This document shows, piece after piece, positions 8,690 to 17,462 of a DNA stretch of 54,678 bases. A program made the position numbers and the translations under genes. The DNA is from Pseudomonadota bacterium (lineage in GTDB: Bacteria; Pseudomonadota; Gammaproteobacteria; Acidiferrobacterales; Acidiferrobacteraceae), in NCBI GenBank assembly GCA_021794275.1, contig JAJYRD010000015.1:1-54678 (forward strand), given 5' to 3'. Under the pieces are notes generated by a model that was given only the letters and a program-made list of their open reading frames with translations, did no database searches and was not told where the DNA came from. Each line of letters opens with the position of its first letter. Within the stretch, counting starts at the first letter, position 1.

Positions 8690-10173
8690 CAGGGGGGGTG
8701 TCGCGTAGCGTGCCAGTTCTGGACCGCCGGCGTCTCGGCGTTTTGCTGCACCCGAGTTCCTTGCCAGGAGACGGCCCCAAAGGCACGCTGGGCCGCGAGG
8801 CGCGGCGCTTCGTGGACGTCCTGCGCGCCGCCGGGGCAACGGTCTGGCAGGTGCTGCCGCTCGGCCCACCCGGCGGCGGCTCCCCCTACAATAGCCCCTC
8901 GGCGCATGCCGGCGATCCCGATCTCATAGATTTCCAGGATCTTGTCGAACAAGGGTGGCTCGGGGCCTCCGAGGCGCACGCCGGCGCCAGCGGGACATCT
9001 TCTCGTCGGACCGCGTTGCGCGGCGCATATCTCCATCTGGAGGAACGGGGCGGGACGGCGATCAAGGACGCGTTTCGCGACTTCCGGCAGGACCACAAGG
9101 CGTGGCTGAACGATTACTGCGCATACGAGTGCATCAAGGCCGAGCGCGGTGGGGCGCCATGGTGGGATTGGCCGCTAGCCCTTAAGGATCGCGACCCAGA
9201 TGCGATCGCAGCCATCCAGGGCTCGGATCTCTTCGAGGTGGTGGCCTTCGAGCAGTTCGTGTTCTTCCGTCAGTGGCACGCGCTTCGGGATTATGCGCGA
9301 TCGCGCGGCCTGCGCTTTTTCGGCGATGTCCCCATATTCGTTGCCGAGGATAGCGCCGACGTCTGGGCGCACCGGGAGTTCTTCGTGCTGGACGCGCAGG
9401 GGCGACCGGAGATAGTGACTGGAGTGCCGCCTGACTACTTCTCGGCGGATGGCCAGCGGTGGGGCAACCCTCATTATCGATGGGCACGCATGGCGGCCGA
9501 CGGGTTCGCTTGGTGGCGGGAGCGCGTGCGTACCCAACGCGAGCTTTTTGATTGGATAAGAATAGATCACTTCCGGGGCTTTGCGGCGTCTTGGGCAATC
9601 CCGGCCAATGCCCCCACAGCCGCGGGAGGCGAGTGGATGCCGGTTCCCGGCGACGCCCTGCTCTCGGCGCTGACGGACGCCTTTGGCGAGCTCCCCCTGA
9701 TTGCAGAAGATCTCGGTCTTATCACAGACGACGTGTATCAGTTACGTGACCGCCACGGCCTCCCGGGCATGCGGGTTTTGCAGTTCGCCTTCGATGGCGA
9801 TCCGAAAAATCCGCACCTGCCTCACAACTATGTCCCCAATTGTGTGGCCTACACGGGGACGCATGACAATGATACGAGCGCGGGTTGGCACGCAGCCCTG
9901 TCAGAGGCGCAGCGGGAGATCGTGCGCGGGTATCTTCCGGAGATCAATGAATCGCCTGCGTGGGCCGCCATGCGGGCTGTGATCGGCTCGGTCGCCTGCC
10001 TCGCAGTCGTTCCATGGCAGGACGTGCTCAGTCTCGGGAGCGCCGCGCGCATGAATACCCCCGGGAGGTCGGCCGGTAACTGGGGATTTCGGTTTCAGTG
10101 GGGCGATGTCCCGGATCTTGTCGTCACGCGTCTGGCGCGACTCGCCTTCTTGTACGGTCGCGCTGAGGCGTAA
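8686..10173 (+). CDS. malQ: 4-alpha-glucanotransferase (amylomaltase)
   Basis: A 495-residue GH77 enzyme that moves maltosyl and longer units between maltodextrins and releases glucose. The N-terminal RRLGVLLHPSSLPG and PYNSPSA are typical. The nucleophile is in IRIDHFRGF, the acid in LIAEDLGLIT and the third carboxylate in YTGTHDNDTSAGW. The start ATG overlaps the GH57 stop (ATGA), showing translational coupling. It is the last gene of the glgC-GH57-malQ run and a hairpin terminator follows 48 bases later. The length matches the short bacterial amylomaltase type, not the 690-residue E. coli MalQ. Confidence 0.95.
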   Translation: MTGGVSRSVPVLDRRRLGVLLHPSSLPGDGPKGTLGREARRFVDVLRAAGATVWQVLPLGPPGGGSPYNSPSAHAGDPDLIDFQDLVEQGWLGASEAHAGASGTSSRRTALRGAYLHLEERGGTAIKDAFRDFRQDHKAWLNDYCAYECIKAERGGAPWWDWPLALKDRDPDAIAAIQGSDLFEVVAFEQFVFFRQWHALRDYARSRGLRFFGDVPIFVAEDSADVWAHREFFVLDAQGRPEIVTGVPPDYFSADGQRWGNPHYRWARMAADGFAWWRERVRTQRELFDWIRIDHFRGFAASWAIPANAPTAAGGEWMPVPGDALLSALTDAFGELPLIAEDLGLITDDVYQLRDRHGLPGMRVLQFAFDGDPKNPHLPHNYVPNCVAYTGTHDNDTSAGWHAALSEAQREIVRGYLPEINESPAWAAMRAVIGSVACLAVVPWQDVLSLGSAARMNTPGRSAGNWGFRFQWGDVPDLVVTRLARLAFLYGRAEA

Positions 10174-10220
10174 AAAGGGATCGCGACGGGCGCCAGGATT
10201 CAGGAAAACGGTTGTAAACC

Positions 10221-10254
10221 AACCCGCGACTGAACGGAAGCCGCGGGTTTTATT
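10221..10254 (+). terminator. Intrinsic terminator after malQ
   Basis: An 8-bp stem AACCCGCG / CGCGGGTT around a 13-nt loop is followed by TTTATT, 48 bases after the malQ stop. It would end the glgC-GH57-malQ transcript. Confidence 0.65.
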
Positions 10255-10921
10255 CCGGGGGGACACAGCGATGCCGCATTCACCGAACCTGCCGGAAGTT
10301 ATCACGGAAGCCCGCGTGATTTGATGTCGCGTGCCATGCGGATATTATTCGAAATTGCGTCGGGATTCGTAAGATGGCGATCGGGATGAGCATGCCCTGT
10401 GGGTCGTGATTCGTAGGCCGCGACCATGGGGCCGGACTTCAGGGTCGGGCACAGGGCGGCATCCAGGGCCGTCATCGCGCCGGTGGATAGCTTGGGTCCA
10501 CCGCCAGACGGCGCGGCCACGTTTGATCGCAAGAGTGGTGCTCGCTCATCCCTTACGGCAAGGTGGCGGGCTGTTACCCGCGGGATGGCCAGCTGCGAGT
10601 TGCGGGCCTTACAAGTTGCCGACGTGAAGAGTGCGCCCATAAACGGCTATGCGGATCCGGGGGGCAGGCACGAGGTTCGCCTTGCAGGAAGGAGCGAAAA
10701 GTAGGGCGGGCACCGTCCACGACACACCGCCCTCAGGCGTTCGATGTGGCGGAAAGCGGTGATCGGCAAACGACCCGAGGGTGTGCGTTCGCGAGCTTCC
10801 AAGGGATGCGTCCGATACGGAATCGACGAGACGGGGAACTGCTGAGGCCCTGGGCTATCTACAGAGGGGGAGTAGGCGTCGGCATGGGGCGGACGCGGGC
10901 CCGTGGTGACAGGAGGACAGC
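10255..10921. other. Gene-poor region before the acyltransferase
   Basis: About 670 bases without a recognisable gene. A forward frame (10426-10704, 92 codons) and an antisense frame (10302-10640, 112 codons) are open, but neither has a good ribosome binding site or any motif I can name. A weak 7-bp hairpin around AGGGCGG/CCGCCCT lies near 10705-10735. The area looks like eroded accessory DNA or a long leader. Confidence 0.35.
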
Positions 10922-12109
10922 GTGGCGGATGGGCGCGTGAGGTCGTTAGATGCGATGCGCGGCCTTGCTGCGGTCTCCGTGGTCTTGTCGCATTACGTGC
11001 TGGTCGTGGCGCACGCCGGGCGGCGGCGCTATGAATATGCCTCCCACTGGCTTCGCTGGTTTTCCGAGACGCCACTGGGGTTGCTATGGGCAGGACGCGC
11101 TGCGGTCCTGTTCTTCTTTGTTTTGAGCGGCTATGTGCTCTTCATCATGCTCGAGCGTTCCAGCCTCGGTTACTGGACCTACCTCAAGAAAAGAATAGCG
11201 CGACTCTATATACCCTACTTGGTCGCTATCGGTCTCGGCATTGCGGGCGCCGCGTTTCTCTACGCGAAGCCATTGCAGGGGCTTGGCCCTTGGATCAACA
11301 AGTTCTGGTCGTGGCCCCCCAGCACGGGGCCGGTGGTGGACCATGTCGGTTTCGTGGACGCGTTCAATTCGGATCGTTACGACTTCACCATCTGGACGCT
11401 CGTACAGGAGATGCGGATTTCCCTGATCTTTCCATTATTGGCCTTATGGATCCGCCGCTTCAGTTGGCAGGTGGCTTGGCTGCCCTTCGCATTCGCGGCC
11501 GCGGGGGCGGTGCTTTTGCGCGGTGTGGCGCAAAGCATGGGCGGGGACTGGTCCGGCTTTGTCATGGGCGGAGGGCTGACCGCCTATAGTGCGACGGTCT
11601 ATTATCTGGCGCCCTTCGCGCTCGGCGCGCTCCTTGCTTGTCACCGGGATGCCGTGAGACGGCGCTACTGCGCCCTCCCGTCCTACGCGCGGATCGGGAT
11701 CGTTGTTTCGGCGTTTGCGCTCTATTTTTACGCGCCGCGCGCACTGGCGGCGTTCGGCGATCACCGTATGCTGGTCCACGATTGGCCTGTCATGATCGGG
11801 GCGGCCTTGGGCCTTGTCGTGGTCGCCTACGAGGCGTCCATAAAGCGATTCTTCGAACGCCGCAGCTTTCAATATCTCGGTCGTATATCCTACAGTCTCT
11901 ATCTTTTCCACCCGCTCGTGTTGCTCGCGGCACTTCACATCTTTTATGGGCGCATCGCTCTTGCGCCCCTGCTCGGCCTCACATTCGCCGCGACCATCTT
12001 GATCTCCGATCTCGCCTATCGATGGATCGAACGGCCAGCGGCACAGATCGCGCGGCGATTTGGGGAGGGGTTCGTATCGGACGGGCCCGGCATAAGTTCC
12101 GCGGACTAG
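10922..12109 (+). CDS. Acyltransferase 3 family (OafA/YrhL-type) membrane protein
   Basis: A 395-residue integral membrane protein with about ten hydrophobic segments. It opens with RSLDAMRGLAAVSVVLSHY, the signature of acyltransferase-3 enzymes, whose conserved His in the first membrane segment is present (LSHY). FFFVLSGYVLF and the late segment SYSLYLFHPLVLL also fit. Such enzymes O-acetylate or otherwise acylate cell-surface sugars, including lipopolysaccharide and exopolysaccharide. The GTG start has AGGAGG five bases upstream. No polysaccharide genes flank it, so its target is unknown. The single gene lies inside the patch that separates malQ from glgP. Confidence 0.88.
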   Translation: MADGRVRSLDAMRGLAAVSVVLSHYVLVVAHAGRRRYEYASHWLRWFSETPLGLLWAGRAAVLFFFVLSGYVLFIMLERSSLGYWTYLKKRIARLYIPYLVAIGLGIAGAAFLYAKPLQGLGPWINKFWSWPPSTGPVVDHVGFVDAFNSDRYDFTIWTLVQEMRISLIFPLLALWIRRFSWQVAWLPFAFAAAGAVLLRGVAQSMGGDWSGFVMGGGLTAYSATVYYLAPFALGALLACHRDAVRRRYCALPSYARIGIVVSAFALYFYAPRALAAFGDHRMLVHDWPVMIGAALGLVVVAYEASIKRFFERRSFQYLGRISYSLYLFHPLVLLAALHIFYGRIALAPLLGLTFAATILISDLAYRWIERPAAQIARRFGEGFVSDGPGISSAD

Positions 12110-12398
12110 TGGCGATCTCGCTTGTGGAGCCGACGCGCTCGTCACGCGTATGGACAGGCCGGTGGGTCGATGGCGCTGCCGACACGGGCCAAGTATGGGG
12201 CTGTGCCTAGAGGTGCGTGGCCCACTTTGTGTCCGTCTGCTTGGTGCAATTCCCGGGGGTAGGGTGAGGTCGGCCTCTGCCGTGCGAATGATGGCGATCC
12301 CGTAGGCGTGGAGGGAGCCACACGCGCGTGGCGCCGAAGGGTGTGGTGCCGTAGAGGGGGCGTGGCACCCAAAATGGACGCCACGCCGATTCCGAGAT

Positions 12399-12785
12399 TC
12401 ACCTATGTAACATATGGAGGACGCGGGCTCTAAGCGCGGGATTCGCATCGACCTCGTGTACGAGGTTGTTGTATTGCGGGAGAGTCAGGTTCTGCGTCTT
12501 TATGGCGGATATCATGGATGCCTGCGCTTTTGCCTGGATGCTGCGTATCGCGACAGGATGCGCCTTCATGGCCTGCAATTTTTTAATGTAGGCGGCGCGA
12601 ATTTGCGAAACGTGCTGAATGGCGACCACGAAGTGGCGCAAGGTTGCGTGGTTGATCTGCGGCATGGCCGCGGTCGGCGCAGCTGGTGGAGGCGTCATGG
12701 CGCGCGAGTGGGCGTAGGCGCTCACGGATGCAAGCCCGATCGTGGCGGTGAGGGCAAAACGAATTACAGTTCTGGCTAGCTCCAT
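12399..12785 (-). CDS. Secreted DUF4168-type protein
   Basis: A 128-residue protein with a clear signal peptide (hydrophobic core VIRFALTATIGLASV, likely cleavage after SAYA). The mature part is a helical domain with the pattern of DUF4168: an F-x-x-A-x-x-x-V start, a run of Gln/Ala-rich helix, then NLTLPQYNNLVHEVDANPALRARV. DUF4168 proteins are exported and of unknown function. It diverges from the sigma-54 activator gene across a 232-bp intergenic region, so the two may share control. The family call rests on pattern memory without an alignment. Confidence 0.7.
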   Translation of the reverse strand: MELARTVIRFALTATIGLASVSAYAHSRAMTPPPAAPTAAMPQINHATLRHFVVAIQHVSQIRAAYIKKLQAMKAHPVAIRSIQAKAQASMISAIKTQNLTLPQYNNLVHEVDANPALRARVLHMLHR

Positions 12786-12939
12786 CGCTATGTCATTCCT
12801 CGGTTGTGTGATGACCGCGGGAGAGTGTGCAATGGCTGTGCCAGCCGCATGCAGGCATTGCGATCGACGCGTGAGTCGCGCATATGGCTGAAGGTGGGCC
12901 GGTACAAGCCGGATTTGCGCAGGATTCGGTTGCGTGTCT

Positions 12940-12958
12940 ATGTGTCGTTAAGTCACAT
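12940..12958. promoter_or_regulatory. Inverted repeat between DUF4168 gene and sigma-54 activator
   Basis: ATGTG and CACAT flank a 9-base centre in the divergent intergenic region, 60 bases before the activator start. It resembles a CRP/FNR-type dyad but the spacing is one base off the usual 16-bp core. A regulator site is possible; this is not strong. Confidence 0.25.
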
Positions 12959-13017
12959 GCCGCGAATCGCCCGTGGCGAGACGACACAGCGCGGACAAGC
13001 CTGTAATAGGGAGGATT

Positions 13018-14388
13018 ATGGAAAAACGCCGTATTCTGGTCGTGGACGATAGCCGGATTTTGCGGGCGCGATTAAAGGAAGATTTGGCAAGAGCCGGGGC
13101 GCTGGTTCGGACTGCCGAAAGCGCGCACGATGCCTTGACGTTGCTGCCGGAATGGCAGGCGGATCTGGTCGTAAGCGGATTGCGGTGGGAGGGGGGCGGC
13201 ATGGCCTTGTGTGCATGGATACGCGGGGCGCCGCGACCGCCGGCATTCATGATGCTCTCGCCGGAGGTGGATGTTCTTGCCACGGGCGAGGCCGGGGGCG
13301 TGGGCGCGCCGCCGATGCCGGGATCCATTGTACCCGCGACCTTGTCGGCCGCCGTCTGTTGCGCGAACCCTGCGTCAGGCACGCTCGCGCGTACGGCAAT
13401 CGACACGAAGCGGGACGTGGGGCACGTCGAGGACTTTCATGGCTTGCTTGGTTGCGGCCCGGAGATGTGTGGCCTCCGTTTGCGTCTCAAGAAGGCGGCG
13501 AGCACGGACGCACCGGTCCTTCTTACAGGGGCAAGTGGCAGCGGCAAGGAGCTTGCCGCGCGGGCGATCCATGAGGAAGGCGCCCGGCGCCATCGGCCAT
13601 TCGTGGCGGTCAATTGCGGTGGCATCCCCGAGTCTTTGTGGGAAAGTGAGTTCTTTGGGTACAAGGCGGGTGCATTCAGTGGCGCCGCCCGGGATCAGGA
13701 TGGTCTCTTCGCCGCGGCTCATGGCGGCACCTTGTTTTTGGACGAGGTCGGAGAGATGCCTTTAGCAGGCCAGGCCAAGCTTTTGCGTGTCCTGGAGGGC
13801 GGCTGGATACGGCCGGTAGGCGCGCTGCGCGAGCGCCGCGTCGACGTGCGCATCGTGGCGGCCACGAACCGGGATCTATCTCAGGCGGTCGAGCAAGGAC
13901 GTTTTCGACAAGATCTCCTTTGCCGCATTGATGTTCTGGGAGTTTCCCTCCCAGGTCTCGCTGGTCGGTTTGATGACATCGCGGTTCTCGCGCGACACTT
14001 CCTGCAGGAATGCCGGAGGGAGGCGGGCGGCCCGACGCCGAGATTCCGCCCTGACGCATTGCGCGCGCTGCAACACTACGCATTTCCGGGAAACGCGCGC
14101 GAGCTTCGCAACATTGTAAAGTCAGCCGCGGTATTTGCGCGAGATGCCGAGATCGCCTTCGAGGATCTACCGGCACGCGTCCGACGCCAGTATGGCGGGA
14201 AGGACGACGGGCGCAGGCGAGGCGCACGGGATGATGGGTCGACCACGGGAGATCTCGTTACCCTGGAGGAATGGAAACAGGCGTACGTGCGCGATGTGTT
14301 GCGACGCGTGGGGGGCAATAAGCGGGCTGCGGCCCGGATTTTGGGCATAGAGCGGCGGACACTCTACCGCTGGCTCACCGAGGACTGA
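13018..14388 (+). CDS. Sigma-54-dependent response-regulator-like activator with degenerate receiver
   Basis: A 456-residue NtrC-family protein: receiver-like domain (about 4-115), AAA+ domain (about 139-375) and a Fis-type helix-turn-helix at the end (KRAAARILGIERRTLYRWL). Walker A is GASGSGKE (171-178), the sigma-54 contact loop is GAFSGA (218-223, usually GAFTGA) and Walker B is LFLDEV. In the receiver the acidic pair Asp10-Asp11 is kept, but the phosphorylation site is Gly54 (DLVVSGL where NtrC has S-D) and the conserved Lys near residue 100 is also missing. Phosphorylation is therefore unlikely. No sensor kinase is adjacent. The ATG at 13018 has GGGAGG upstream; an in-frame extension to 12973 has none. 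Confidence 0.9.
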   Translation: MEKRRILVVDDSRILRARLKEDLARAGALVRTAESAHDALTLLPEWQADLVVSGLRWEGGGMALCAWIRGAPRPPAFMMLSPEVDVLATGEAGGVGAPPMPGSIVPATLSAAVCCANPASGTLARTAIDTKRDVGHVEDFHGLLGCGPEMCGLRLRLKKAASTDAPVLLTGASGSGKELAARAIHEEGARRHRPFVAVNCGGIPESLWESEFFGYKAGAFSGAARDQDGLFAAAHGGTLFLDEVGEMPLAGQAKLLRVLEGGWIRPVGALRERRVDVRIVAATNRDLSQAVEQGRFRQDLLCRIDVLGVSLPGLAGRFDDIAVLARHFLQECRREAGGPTPRFRPDALRALQHYAFPGNARELRNIVKSAAVFARDAEIAFEDLPARVRRQYGGKDDGRRRGARDDGSTTGDLVTLEEWKQAYVRDVLRRVGGNKRAAARILGIERRTLYRWLTED

Positions 14389-14551
14389 GGCGCCAGGGAC
14401 GGCCCTGCGGCGGGCCAGCCGAGGCCCGCGCCTTATCGCAGGGCGTAACCGGGAGGGCGGCACGAGGCCCGCGCGGCACCGCTTGCGCCTTTCGTATTGA
14501 TGGACGCGCGCCGGCAGGGCCCGCCGGGGGTGCGGATTATGGGCTTACGTC

Positions 14552-17107
14552 CTAGAGCCAGGCCATGCAACCCATCTCGAAGCGGTGGGCGAGTAGGGCG
14601 TGGTAAGGGTAGGCCCGGACCCGTAGTGTCTGGAAACCCGATGTCCCAGGCTTGTGGTCAAGGTGGAAGACGAGACGCCCTTCGCTGTCCACCCCGCCTG
14701 CCGCGAGCTGCACCTGTGCGCGGACGATATGCTCGCCCGTCTCATCCTGGGATTCGAACAGGCACTCGACGGCGAGATCGTTTTCGTGCAGGCCATTCGC
14801 ATGCACGAGGATCGTAAGATGCAGGGATTCACCAACCTTGAGCGATTCTGGCGTATCGTTGCCGTGCTCGAGCCGGACCCCGGGCCAAGCGGCCGCCACG
14901 GCCCGCTTCCATTGCGCCAGGGTTCGGCCGCCGGCAGCTTCCTTTTGGGCCAGAAGGCGAGCATGGCGCGCCGCCTTGCGATAGTAGTCGCGCGTGTATT
15001 CGAGGACCATCCGTTCGGCGTTGAAGACCGGCATGGCTCGACGCATGGCAGCCTTCGATATTGCGATCCAGGGACGTGAATAGCCGTGCTCGGCTGCGTC
15101 GAAGTAGAGGGGCAGAACCTGTTGTTCGAGGATGTCGAGCAGTTCTGCGCTTTCTTCGCGGGTGCGTTGGGCGTTGTCGATGAGCCCCTTGTGCGGGCAG
15201 ATGCCCCATCCATTGTCGCCGGCATAGCCTTCGCCCCACCAGCCATCGAGAATACTTAAATTGACGACGCCATTTATGGCCGCTTTCTGCCCCGACGTGC
15301 CGCTGGCCTCAAGCGGGTATTCGGGGGTATTCAGCCACACGTCGACTCCGGTCACGAGGCGCCTGGCAAGCGAAAGGTCGTAGCCCTCAATCAAGATGAT
15401 CTTTCCCTCGAATTCAGGGCGCCGGGAGAATTCATGGATCAAGCGGATGAGGTTCTGGCCGGGATGGTCGTGGGGGTGGGCCTTGCCTGCGAACAGCAAA
15501 AGCACCGGGCGCTCCGGGTCGTTCAGGAGGCGCGCGAGGCGTATGGGGTCCTCGAATAGTAGTCCTGCGCGTTTATAGGTGGCGAAGCGCCTTGCGAAGC
15601 CTATGACAAGCGGGCCTTTGGCGTCTGGCTCGAGCTGGCGCGTGAGCCTGTGGATCAGCCCCTCGCCCACGCCATTGCGGCGATACTGGCGGATGACCCG
15701 CTTCTTCACCGCCTCCAGCATAGCGGCTTTCAAGGACTGATGGACGCTCCAGTAGCTGTGGTCTGAGATCGTATCTATCCGCTCCCAGTAGCTGGCTTCG
15801 GTGAGTTTGTTGCGCCATTCGCTGCCAAATCGCATGTCGAAGAGGCTGCTCCACTCCTGGGCTAGGAAGGTTGCTACATGGATGCCGTTGGTCACATAGC
15901 CCACCGGGTTTTCAGCCCACGGGATCTGCGGCCAGATATAGGCCTCCATACGCGAGGCGACCTCCCCGTGGATGCGGCTTACGCCGTTGTGCAAACGGGA
16001 TCCGCGCAGCGCAAGGGCTGTCATGTTGAATCCACCCTGGCTTATGGGGCTCGATCCTAGCGTTTTGAGTTCGGCGATGTCGATGCCGAGGTCCGTTACA
16101 TAGGACTCGAGATAGCGACCAAAGAGTTCTTCGTCGAAGATGTCGTGGCCTGCTGGCACGGGGGTGTGTGTCGTGAAGACCGTGCCCGCCGCCACGATCT
16201 CCAAGGCCGTATCAAAATCCAGCCCCTGGTTTACGAGCTCACGGCAGCGCTCCAGGATCTGGAAGGCGGGATGGCCTTCGTTGATATGCCAGACGGTGGG
16301 CTGAAGGCCCGCGGCGCGCAGGGCGCGCACGCCCCCTATGCCCAGAACGATTTCCTGTCTCAATCTTGTCTCGCGGTCGCCACCATAGAGCTGGCATGTG
16401 ATCGCCCGATCGGCGGCGGTATTCTCCGGGATATCGCTGTCTAGGAGGTAAAGAGAGATGCGGCCGGCGATCACGCGCCAGATTTTGAGCGCGACGGTGC
16501 GCCCAGGGAGCGTCACTGATACTCTTAGCTCGCGGCCTTCGTCATCGCAGGCTGGGGTTACCGGGAGGTCCGCGAGCAGTGCCGGTGCGGTCCCGACGAT
16601 CTGGTTGCCTTGGGCGTCTATAGTTTGCGTGAAATAGCCTTGGCGATAGAGCAGTCCCACGGCTACGAATGGCAGACTGAGGTCGCTTGCCGCCTTGCAA
16701 TGGTCGCCCGCCAGAATACCAAGGCCGCCGGAGTAGATCTGAAGACTCTCGTGCAGCCCGAACTCCGCGCAGAAGTAGGCCACCAAGTCAGTCTTGGGAT
16801 CGAGATCCATGAGTCTCGATGGGATGCGCACCGTGTGGTATGTGTCGTGCAGCGACAAGGCGCGCTGGTACTCTTCGAGGAACAGCGGGTCTTGCGCCGC
16901 TTCATCGAGGCGCTCCTGCCCTACGCGCCGGAGCATGAGTTTGGGGTTGCGGCCGCACCGTTCCCAGAGCACAGGGTCGAGCCGGACGAACAGCAGGCGG
17001 ATCGGGCGATTCCAGCTGTAGAGGAGATCGACGGCGAGCTCGGACAGGCGCGCAAGTCGCTCGGGGATGTTGGGTTGGACTTCCAGGGGGTAGCGGGTAC
17101 CGGGCAC
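14552..17107 (-). CDS. glgP: Alpha-glucan (glycogen/maltodextrin) phosphorylase, DUF3417 type
   Basis: An 851-residue GT35 phosphorylase that releases glucose-1-phosphate from alpha-1,4 glucan ends. It belongs to the class with an N-terminal DUF3417 region (ELAVDLLYSWNRPIRLLF), about 850 residues long. The pyridoxal-phosphate loop EASGTSGQKAAINGVVNL is present, with Gln where Met is usual, followed by LSILDGWWGEGY. The start chosen is GTG 17107 with AAGGT upstream; the frame opens at ATG 17179, but that codon lies across the likely -10 box and adds 24 unmatched residues. It faces away from glgB, so breakdown and synthesis genes share a 355-bp control region. Confidence 0.93.
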   Translation of the reverse strand: MPGTRYPLEVQPNIPERLARLSELAVDLLYSWNRPIRLLFVRLDPVLWERCGRNPKLMLRRVGQERLDEAAQDPLFLEEYQRALSLHDTYHTVRIPSRLMDLDPKTDLVAYFCAEFGLHESLQIYSGGLGILAGDHCKAASDLSLPFVAVGLLYRQGYFTQTIDAQGNQIVGTAPALLADLPVTPACDDEGRELRVSVTLPGRTVALKIWRVIAGRISLYLLDSDIPENTAADRAITCQLYGGDRETRLRQEIVLGIGGVRALRAAGLQPTVWHINEGHPAFQILERCRELVNQGLDFDTALEIVAAGTVFTTHTPVPAGHDIFDEELFGRYLESYVTDLGIDIAELKTLGSSPISQGGFNMTALALRGSRLHNGVSRIHGEVASRMEAYIWPQIPWAENPVGYVTNGIHVATFLAQEWSSLFDMRFGSEWRNKLTEASYWERIDTISDHSYWSVHQSLKAAMLEAVKKRVIRQYRRNGVGEGLIHRLTRQLEPDAKGPLVIGFARRFATYKRAGLLFEDPIRLARLLNDPERPVLLLFAGKAHPHDHPGQNLIRLIHEFSRRPEFEGKIILIEGYDLSLARRLVTGVDVWLNTPEYPLEASGTSGQKAAINGVVNLSILDGWWGEGYAGDNGWGICPHKGLIDNAQRTREESAELLDILEQQVLPLYFDAAEHGYSRPWIAISKAAMRRAMPVFNAERMVLEYTRDYYRKAARHARLLAQKEAAGGRTLAQWKRAVAAAWPGVRLEHGNDTPESLKVGESLHLTILVHANGLHENDLAVECLFESQDETGEHIVRAQVQLAAGGVDSEGRLVFHLDHKPGTSGFQTLRVRAYPYHALLAHRFEMGCMAWL

Positions 17108-17462
17108 GTGATGACCTTTTGCGATCGTTGGTTTGGGACTCGCGTCCTTCTGATTGCACTTGCAGCTATTATGCCACATACCGCGTGGTCGTTCTTATTC
17201 ATACCACAGACCGCCTGAGGCAAGGCCCGTTCTTTCGGCGGAAGGGGGCATGCGGTACGGTTATCGGACCTGCCTTAGCGCCCGAGCCGCGAGTGCGCCA
17301 CCGTGCGCAGATGGTCACACGGCTGTCGAAGGGAGAGATGTTGGATCGCGAGATGCCGGACGTTCCGCTACTTGTCATGCCCCGACATGGCCCGTAACAT
17401 GACTCAACAGAGTCGGCTTGGGGCGGGTGCCCTGCGCGCGATCGAGTCTGGGAGGGCAATGG
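17108..17462. other. Divergent control region between glgP and glgB
   Basis: 355 bases between the two start codons. It contains the glgP extended -10 at 17168-17178 and a short perfect dyad GACTC-AACA-GAGTC at 17401-17414, 49 bases before the glgB start, that could be an operator. No gene is visible. This is the only sizeable intergenic space ahead of the seven-gene trehalose/glucan operon, so its main promoter should lie here. Confidence 0.45.
17168..17178 (-). promoter_or_regulatory. Extended -10 promoter for glgP
   Basis: On the minus strand TGTGGCATAAT gives an extended -10 (TGn plus CATAAT, 5 of 6 to consensus), about 60 bases before the GTG start. No good -35 is seen, which is acceptable for extended -10 promoters. 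Its position argues against initiation at ATG 17179. Confidence 0.45.

Noticed and set aside
10302-10704. Opposed frames of 92 and 112 codons in the gap after malQ
   Set aside because: Neither has a convincing start or any recognisable domain; high GC makes such frames common by chance.
17108-17179. N-terminal extension of glgP to ATG 17179
   Set aside because: This start overlaps the extended -10 box, lacks a ribosome site, and the added 24 residues do not fit the family.
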